Part shown: in pieces, positions 58,736-64,000 of the stretch | How the letters are laid out: each line of letters begins with the position of its first letter | Position numbering within the stretch: position 1 is the stretch's first letter | Assembly: GCA_030248225.1 (NCBI GenBank) | Contig: JASANE010028830.1 | Span: forward strand, 1-64,000 | Direction: 5' to 3' | From: Trileptium ribeirensis | Taxonomy: Eukaryota > Nematoda > Enoplea > Enoplida > Thoracostomopsidae | DNA: 64,000 nt | The notes under the pieces: model-generated | The model's input: only the letters and a program-made list of their open reading frames with translations | Told to the model about the DNA's origin: nothing | Databases searched by the model: none | Translations under genes and position numbers: made by a program

Positions 58736-60373
58736 ACGACCACGTCTTTATGGTCAAACTGGGCCCAAAGGGTTCAACTGTTATTTTTTTTAATTTGGCC
58801 AGCTGGGAATCTATCTTTTTCGAGCTATCTCTCGAGATAGAGGCTTCAGCGCGAAAAACACCTCCTACAGAATTATATCATCCAGAGCTAAAACTTTGCT
58901 TTTTTACATTTTTTGTCAGAGCTGCCGTTTTAGGGCTATAAAGCAAAGTTTAAAAAATACCCCAAAAAACTCGAAATGTCAAAATTTTTACCAAGCAAGT
59001 TTTTTTGCTTGTTGGAGTGAAGGTATTACAAAAAAATTTGGTTCCATTGTTTTAACACAATATTTGGCTGTATTATTAAACCTGTGGGAGAGCGCAGGAG
59101 CAAAACTAGTCAAATTTCGCCAATTTTCCGATATACATGTATCTGGGCTAATCGAGCATGTCTAGGTTTTCGGCATTGCTAGGTACGACAAAATTGTATT
59201 GTATTATCGTTGTGTGCATCAAATAATACAAGTCTTAAGGACCTTACTAAGCAATATCACTCTCAAATTAAATTTTTTTCTGAAATTTGTGATTTATAAA
59301 CTTAAAAGTTTTTGTCTTTGTGGTCATTGGAAGTAGAAATAATGATTTCTTCGGTTTCGATATATGACAAAAGTGACCGTAGCAAAGTCACTGGACCATT
59401 GTCGACGTATAATTGCTATTATGAGACTTTAAGCGGACTTAGGAACCTGAATGAATTTAGAACGACAAAATCGTCGCTACGGGCAGAGTAGCCACACTTG
59501 GTCCGTTTCCACTCGCTTAGCGATTTACTATACAGTTAAAATTACTGAGTCTTAACTGCACCCATTATTTTACTGGGTGTGTCTAATTCATTAAGACCCA
59601 CAAATTTCCAAATTATTGGTATTATACGACCAGTGCCGAGAAAATTACTGACTGCACCAATTTTTCAAAGACTTACAAATTTCGAAATTAATGGGAGCTT
59701 TGTAGCACCCAGAAATTTTATGGCAAATTTTTATTCCGCTTCGGTTTTAAAGTGAAAGATCTATTATATATACGTGCAGAATGATAAGAACTGTTATGAA
59801 AAATGCTGTATCTTAACCGATATGGCCTCGTCAAAAAATTCACACCAGCTTGGCTCAAAAATTGTCATTTTGGTCCCCAATAGCCGTTGGTTGCGGTTCC
59901 ACTGGCTATTAGAGTCCCAAGACATTTTGGACACTGGGCTGCTTCATAATCGGATTCGAAACAGCTCAAATTTTATTTGGAATAAAAGATGACGTTTGAT
60001 AACAAAATCTTGCGTTCTTTAATTGCACGCTTGGAACGGTTTTCGGCTAAATGTTTATTGCAGACGAACTGGATCGGCTTCCGTGCCGTATAGGCATTTA
60101 GCCTTGATGAGATTTGAACTAAAAACAATATATAACTGAATTGGGCGCCATGATGCAGTTTGAAGCCACATTTGTAGAATCAATTATATTCTAGCTAAGC
60201 CTGTCGAATCAGAGGCGCAATTTCAATTATATGACCCGTCTTCTAATATATTTGTGTCATGTTTCTGCTATCTGTGGACATTTTCGGCACTGATGATATT
60301 TTTGGGTCTGGTGGTTAACAGCCTTATTAAATGATCCAAAAGATAGCAAAATATCTTGCCGGTAATGTTTAAC

Positions 60374-60409
60374 GATAACATTACTACCCAAGAAAGTAGT
60401 AATGTTATC
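60374..60409. repeat. 13-bp perfect hairpin
   Basis: GATAACATTACTA and TAGTAATGTTATC pair around a 10-base loop; weaker pairing extends to ATGTTT on both sides. Confidence 0.65.
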
Positions 60410-63400
60410 AACATCAAACATAAGGGCATTTCCTAGAGTGGGCCGGTGCAAACATAGAAGGATTTCGACGCGGGGGATCCCCACATTATTCCAGATGGGG
60501 GAGGGGAACCTTAAGAGATTCTATTGTCAAGTTTATGTGAATTGTAAACACCTATAATATATACTATGGAATAATAATTCAAAAATATATACATGTTTTT
60601 TGATACGAAAGCACATTTGTTTACAAATTAACACTATGCTAGAGTTTTGAACATCAAATATTCGAGGTTGAAATAAAACATGTTTTACATTTAATACAGA
60701 TTAGCAGCAATAGTCAAACCAAACAATCCATGGCGAACCTCTGAATGGGGTTTGGTTGTTTTCCGGATATCAGTATGCCACCGCCTCTTTTGTTCTTAAT
60801 GTCTTAATTGTTCTTAAAACATTTGAGACACATCTGGAGCCGCTATCAGGTCACACAACAAATTTCGCAATTGTTTTCATGACTGAAAATATTTTTAGCA
60901 CCTACGTATTCATAAAGGGAACGTTAACAGAGTACAATTATAACCTAGCGACGCGCTATTTATATGTTTCCTGCACGGTGAAATTGAATTCTATCATAAC
61001 TAACTAAACAGATATATATTAAGCTGGTAGCGTTCGGCCAAACCACCGCCAAAGCTTCTCAGTCGAACTCAGATTAAAATCGCAATATCGTACTTACCTT
61101 CAATCGCTTGGAGTCTATTTATCCTGACTGCTCATTGTAAACTGGAAGTGAAAATATAAAACTAACCTTAACCAAGTTGCTACAAAACAACCAAACAAGT
61201 CCACTTTTTACTACGCTCTTCTCTAGTCTCTACAGTAGCAATATTTTAAGTGGGCCGTGTTCAAACAGCGGAATTGTTTTTGTTATCTTAAAACCTCTCC
61301 CGTTTTTAAAGGCATGGAATCGCCATAGGCTGAGTCTAAGCCTAAGCTTTGGTTTAGCCTGAATAATCTAAAAAGATACAAAATGCAACTGTTAAAGACC
61401 ATGAAAATAAACAACGAAACATTAAATCCTGATAAATTATGAAGGAAATTATGAATCTGTAATAAAAAAACACTTAGAAATTATCTGAGTGGAACAGAAG
61501 ACATGAGCTACATATATGATTCTGTAGAATTCCTATAAAAACACCTGGCAATACAGCAGTATTGCAGTAAAAATATAAAACACACTAGTGTATATATATA
61601 ACAGCAAGTTCTGAAACTGTAATTAAGTCACAAATTTGAAAATAACGTCCGAATATGTTTTAAAGCAATTAGCAAATCATACGCATGGATGCTTAGTCAT
61701 AAGCCCTAGACGTGAAATTTAAATCCCGCGCATATTTATTAGATTATATCACACCCAGTAGTTGTAAGCGGCCATGCGTCCTATATGTTATATATACAGT
61801 ATTAGGATATGTTATTGTGATTGTATTTGAATTTGAGGACTAAAAGTAATATGCAAATTAAGGACATAGATAATTTGCTTAATATGATGAGATTTGCTCA
61901 ATAACCTGGCAAAACTTCAGGTCTCCATTTAGTAGGTCAGAAAGGGTTGTCGTTTCTTCCTGACAAAAGTGTGTTCATGTTCCTTATTTAGGGGCGTAAC
62001 TAGAATTTAGAAAAGGAGTGGGTCTAGTCCTATAATAAATGAAAAAAGACGGTCTAGGGGGTCTGGGTATATACTGTTTGCCTGCTATCGGGCACAAAAA
62101 TATACACAATACATTATGCAAATATATATGCATAATATTAATGTCTTAATAAATTTTTCGACATGCATAGTAGGTAACGCTCTTAAAGTTCTAACAGACC
62201 AGCATTAAGAGCCATCATGTGTTCCAGAGTTCTTACGGCAGCAAATATATACACCAGATAGTTTTTAGTTCAGCAACATTTTGGACAAGCCTGGCCGTGG
62301 TTCCGCATATATACTTCAGTATATAAATGCGATAAACCCGCATGTCAATATAACACGTCGGAGGCAGGGTTAAATTTATAACAGTACTCTGTTTCGTATA
62401 TATACACTTAATAGCAATAATTGCCTTGATATTACAACAAAGTACTAACGTGATCGCTACAAGGTCCCATAGTTAGACAAATCGCGCAAACTGGTAATCG
62501 AGTTAAAATATTACATTTACCCTTAAATATCGCGTCTAATCTCGGGGGTATATATCGTTTGGATGTTCTGACGCAATTTTTACAATTTTAAAACAATTTT
62601 ATGGAGCAAGATCAGCTAGTGAACATCGATATATTTTTAACTGAGTGAGGTACAACGCAAGAAGTTTAAAATATATATTATTGTAAACATCAAAAGTAAG
62701 TACATAGTGTGCTGAGTTGTTCGCCTAGACTGTATTCTACCATCGCTTACCGCAGAATCAATATCAATCATAACAACGGTGCGAAAAGGAGCCTCGTCTC
62801 GTGTCGGCTAACTGTTGGCAATAACAATAGCTAATCAACAGCACTATGCATCTACCTATAAACCAAGCAAAGCAATGCCTGATTGATATAAAAGTGAATT
62901 CGACGATATACCGACATATAGATACTATTTTCATGCCCTCGTAAGCTCTAAGCTCAGATAGAAGGCGTGGATTCAATTTTATTTGAAGCTTTGGTTGCCA
63001 AGAAATGAAAATGCAGTGAAAAGCATATATACATATATATATGATATATGTATTATATTTATATTGGCTTACAACGAGTATAATGTAATAAAACCACGTA
63101 GTAGTAATGCAGACAGTGTTATAAGGTAAATAAACTAAAAAAACCGATATTCAGATTATACATAGAAGCAGAATACTGTTCACACTATCATCCTGATACA
63201 ATGATACACCGCTCTCAGCTAGCCGCCTGTCAACAGTTTTATTCAATATAGATTAACTGAGGCAGTCCCAAGTCCAACTAACGATGCCACAGCATCAATC
63301 GCAGTCCTCTGTCTATTATTAAGTTCTGAAAAATTATATCATAGAATTTACGAAGGTAACTGTTGTCCGTTCCAGATAGTTTAGCATAAAATAAACATTT

Positions 63401-63507
63401 CTGCGAAGCAGCATTGAATATTTTTAGTTTTTCAAGTAAATTTTATTTAACATTTTGAAATTGTCTGAGATTTAGCTTAATATTTTCTCGATTCCATATA
63501 TACCCGG

Positions 63508-64000
63508 CAGGGAGTAACCGGAATTCCGGTTTCGGTTCCGGCGAAAATCGTGTTCCGGTTGCGGTTCCGGCAAAGGGCAAAAACCATACCGGAACCGGAA
63601 TTCCGGTTTAAAAATTTTGTTTGAAATTTTCCACGTTTTTTGCTTCATTCTGTAATCCAAACATATGTAATATATATTTTACAATGATCAAGCTCCAATA
63701 CAACCAACCAAAAGAAAAGATTAACTAACCAGTTTGTCGTGTGAAACGTAGACAGGGCACATAATTTGAGCAGGAATTTTTCATAATAACCTGCAGGAGT
63801 TTGTTAAATCAAAGCCAGGTCGATGCTTGTAGCAGCTATTTTACACATCCAGAAGTCTGTGGGATACGTTTGAATTAAACCGGTCCAACTCGGTAACAGA
63901 GTATGGCTTACGCAGAAGTACTTAGGGTATGCTTGGCTAACATAAATTGCGTCAAGCACCCGCCAGTGCGCTTGTAAACTTGGTAAATCAGTCTAAATTG
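63508..64000 (-). mobile_element. Non-autonomous hAT transposon, inverted second copy, cut by window end
   Basis: Starts CAGGGAGTAACCGGAATTCC and matches the right 490 bases of 46386-47554 in inverse orientation with high identity. The expected 8-bp flank at its left is ATACCCGG; the other end lies outside the window. Confidence 0.9.

Larger units (their letters stand above)
50888..63507. other. Region upstream of the synthetase, no recognisable gene
   Basis: No exon with a known domain was found. It holds a foldback element (54416), two-copy repeats (58460), dispersed repeats (56400/59560, 57568) and AT-rich sequence. The synthetase promoter and any 5' untranslated exon should lie here, but nothing marks them clearly. 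Confidence 0.5.

Overview
This is animal genomic DNA: AT-rich, intron-heavy and full of short transposon remnants. I rebuilt it by following splice sites and reading phase by hand. Three protein-coding loci can be supported. (1) A complete acetyl-CoA synthetase gene (ACSS2 / AMP-forming type) runs on the minus strand from about 50.9 kb down to 17.08 kb. Its 17 coding exons join in frame at every junction and give about 697 residues, close to the 701 of human ACSS2. (2) The 3' part of a secreted VEGF/PDGF-like growth factor with a C-terminal CxCxC cysteine region lies on the plus strand at 6.2-10.1 kb, in three exons with compatible phases. Its upstream PDGF/VEGF-core exons were not found. (3) Two short chromodomain-half exons lie on the plus strand at 1.8-3.2 kb; the second ends in a stop codon and is followed by polyadenylation signals. 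The phylum cannot be fixed from this window. An invertebrate fits, for example a tunicate or another animal with long repeat-rich introns.

The most unusual signal is that short tandem repeats carry whole exons of the two best genes. In the synthetase, the 76-nt exon encoding the RGxK segment, which in bacterial Acs lies at the CoA 3'-phosphate, sits in a 151-bp tandem repeat of four copies (37.64-38.24 kb). Three copies keep an open frame and both splice dinucleotides, and one is dead. Each copy goes from phase 1 to phase 2, so exactly one copy must be spliced in: none or two gives an early stop. In the growth factor, the 94-nt cysteine exon begins a 135-bp repeat of six copies (7.99-8.81 kb). 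Only the first has an in-frame acceptor, while all six keep a strong donor. A third array (106 bp, 3.77-4.25 kb) also starts exactly at a good 3' splice-site sequence and is open in two frames.

Layout: 0-3.3 kb chromodomain exons and a 75-nt hairpin; 3.8-4.25 kb the 106-bp array; 6.2-10.1 kb growth-factor exons, with a hAT MITE in the last intron; 10.1-17.0 kb no gene, but MITEs, a SINE and a tRNA-like fragment; 17.1-50.9 kb the synthetase, whose introns hold at least ten copies of a TA-flanked foldback MITE, a 1.17-kb hAT element with a perfect 8-bp target duplication, a nested transposon and several two-copy repeats; 50.9-64 kb no recognisable gene, only repeats including a second, inverted copy of the 1.17-kb hAT family cut by the window end.
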